Translations under genes and position numbers: made by a program | Origin: Dicyema japonicum | Taxonomy: Eukaryota; Dicyemida; Rhombozoa; Dicyemidae | Assembly: GCA_011109175.1 (NCBI GenBank) | Contig: RDEW01000042.1 | Location: 68,504-132,503, forward strand | DNA length: 64,000 bases | Direction of reading: 5' to 3' | The notes under the pieces: model-generated | The model's database searches: none | Told to the model about the DNA's origin: nothing | Seen by the model: only the letters and a program-made list of their open reading frames with translations | Shown here: positions 62,965 to 64,000 of the stretch, piece by piece | How the letters are laid out: the number at the start of each line of letters is the position of its first letter | Numbering within the stretch: the first letter of the stretch is position 1

Positions 62965-64000
62965 CTACGAATACCTCTCCACAATCATCGCATGTCCCTG
63001 CAGGTCCTTTACTCACAAAACCTGCCCTCCAGCCGCACAAGCAGACACCAATGCTAATCTTCCCTTCTCATCAATCAGTCTATTGGCCGCGTGGGTCACC
63101 AGTCGAACTCCCGTAGCACCGAATGGGTGACCAATCGACAGAGAGCCTCCCCACAGGTTCAGCTTCTCCATAGGGACCTCTCCCACCTTTCCAACTCCAT
63201 GAGCCCTTCCACAGAAGTAATCCGAGTCCATCGCCTTCATATTCGCCAGCAGTTGTCCCTAACAAAAATAACCTAAAAGAATCACAGCAAATGCTTCGTG
63301 GATCTCAAATACGTCGAAATCCGACAGTTTCTTCCCACAAGAGGACAGAAGTCGGGGATACAGTAAGCCGGACTGAAATCATGATAAACACAACCCCATC
63401 AAGAGCTCGTCCTTCGGGTCCTGGGCATAGAAGTTGTACTGTCTCAAATAAGCCTTGGGCTTCAATCCGAGGCTCAGAGCCTTCTCTTCCGACATCAGCA
63501 AACAGGCAGAGGCTCCGTCTGTGAGGAAGGACGAATTTGCAGGCGTGATTGTTCCGTGGGGCTTCACAAACGACGGTTTCAACTTTGCCATGCTCTCAAT
63601 TGAAGAAGGACGAACTCCATTGTCACACGTGGTCACTTTTTTGCTCCCTTATGAAAATTCATTCCAAAATCAACCCGCTGGCTGAAACACGTGCACGTCA
63701 GTCAATTTTCCGTCAGTCTGAGCCTTTGCTGCCAAGGAATGTGACCGATTGGCAAAGGAATCCTAAGCACGTGACAAAATGCCTGGCCTACCTGTTCTTG
63801 TCTGGAAACTGAGAATGCTGAAGCCAACCGATCAGCAGAGTGTCCCATCGTCTCTCCACTTGAGAATTCAGTCACAGCCGGTAACTGGGAGTCCAATTGA
63901 ATACGGTACCTCAGGATTCAGAATCTGGAGGGGGTTAAGGAGCTTCAAGGCCATGAGGTTTCTAACAAACTTGTTTTTGACCTTTGACATAGCCAGCATG
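62965..64000 (-). CDS. HADHB: Trifunctional protein beta subunit (3-ketoacyl-CoA thiolase), 3' half, seven exons visible
   Basis: Thiolase that cleaves 3-ketoacyl-CoA in the last step of mitochondrial long-chain beta-oxidation, working in a complex with the alpha subunit. Exons on minus: 64000-63910 (continues off the window), 63884-63792, 63762-63675, 63647-63395, 63372-63286, 63258-63022, 62997-62965. Joined text follows animal HADHB from NPELPAVTEF and [19 protein letters not shown] through [49 protein letters not shown] (catalytic His), [25 protein letters not shown] (catalytic Cys) to [10 protein letters not shown] and TAG at 62965. The one defect is a frame break in exon 63372-63286, where CCCC at 63354-63357 needs a fifth C to read GPAYCIPRLL. 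The N-terminal catalytic Cys lies outside the window. Confidence 0.92.
62998..63021 (-). other. 24-nt intron of the HADHB-like gene
   Basis: Begins GTTTTG, ends CTGCAG. It joins CAAGGQ to GHAMIVE; unspliced, the frame would stop after two codons. Confidence 0.9.
63259..63285 (-). other. 27-nt intron of the HADHB-like gene
   Basis: Begins GTGATT, ends TTGTTAG. Phase 0 between HEAFA and [11 protein letters not shown], exactly where the family has no extra residues. Confidence 0.92.
63373..63394 (-). other. 22-nt intron of the HADHB-like gene
   Basis: Begins GTTGTG, ends TTTCAG. Splicing gives LLMGPAYCIP, matching LLLGPTYATP of human HADHB. It contains an in-frame TGA if retained. Confidence 0.85.
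63648..63674 (-). other. 27-nt intron of the HADHB-like gene
   Basis: Begins GTTGAT, ends CATAAG. Joins VFQPAG to [15 protein letters not shown]. Confidence 0.88.
63763..63791 (-). other. 29-nt intron of the HADHB-like gene
   Basis: Begins GTAGGC, ends GCTTAG. Joins VSRQEQ to [15 protein letters not shown], as in the family ([20 protein letters not shown]). Confidence 0.92.
63885..63909 (-). other. 25-nt intron of the HADHB-like gene
   Basis: Begins GTACCG, ends TCCCAG. Joins ILNPE to [11 protein letters not shown], matching FLAPE-LPAVSEF. Confidence 0.92.

Overview
The window is AT-rich animal genomic DNA, very poor in genes and dominated by decayed mobile elements. The one gene that reads as live is a minus-strand mitochondrial trifunctional protein beta subunit (3-ketoacyl-CoA thiolase, HADHB-like) at the right edge, 62965-64000, which runs off the window. 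Its exons line up with the animal protein only if six introns of 22, 24, 25, 27, 27 and 29 nt, all GT...AG, are removed. Introns this short in an animal are best known to me from dicyemid mesozoans, so I favour a dicyemid-like or other strongly reduced parasitic metazoan. That assignment is inference.

Left part (1-14 kb): mostly non-coding DNA with tRNA-derived SINE copies (3.8 and 4.5 kb), a degenerate TTAGGG-like stretch, a local duplication beside an ambiguous base, a possible two-exon small gene (7906-8144, minus), and three consecutive plus-strand non-LTR retrotransposon (LINE) remnants (8.47-9.65, 9.69-11.28 and 11.37-12.60 kb). A small hAT-type MITE sits on the AAT tail of the last one. 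From 14.08 to 16.63 kb lies a hAT element with a perfect 8-bp target duplication, filled with LINE debris.

Middle (16.6-31.5 kb): an integrase fragment (17.5 kb), a second hAT element with a perfect 8-bp target duplication (19998-23099) whose transposase is split by a nested LINE, a decayed DYRK-like kinase fragment (24.5 kb, minus), more SINEs and many 3' LINE tails.

31.5-42.5 kb: a nearly full-length but broken copy of the spliceosomal helicase DHX8/PRP22 (31561-34979, plus) that still carries 23-nt introns, so it arose by DNA duplication and not by retroposition. A second piece of its 3' end with the same intron and 3' flank lies at about 42135-42535. Between them are a hypothetical ORF, a pogo-like element with a LINE endonuclease inside it, and further LINE pieces.

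42.5-62.9 kb: AT-rich satellite-like repeats in three places, LINE pieces of several families (including two copies of a restriction-like-endonuclease domain at 47.5 and 50.2 kb), a coding-like dispersed repeat in five places, a 21-bp minisatellite, and long stretches in which I recognise nothing. No operon, CRISPR array, rRNA or bacterial-type system is present. The most unusual features are the ultrashort introns and the recurrent one-base changes in homopolymers that break otherwise clean reading frames.
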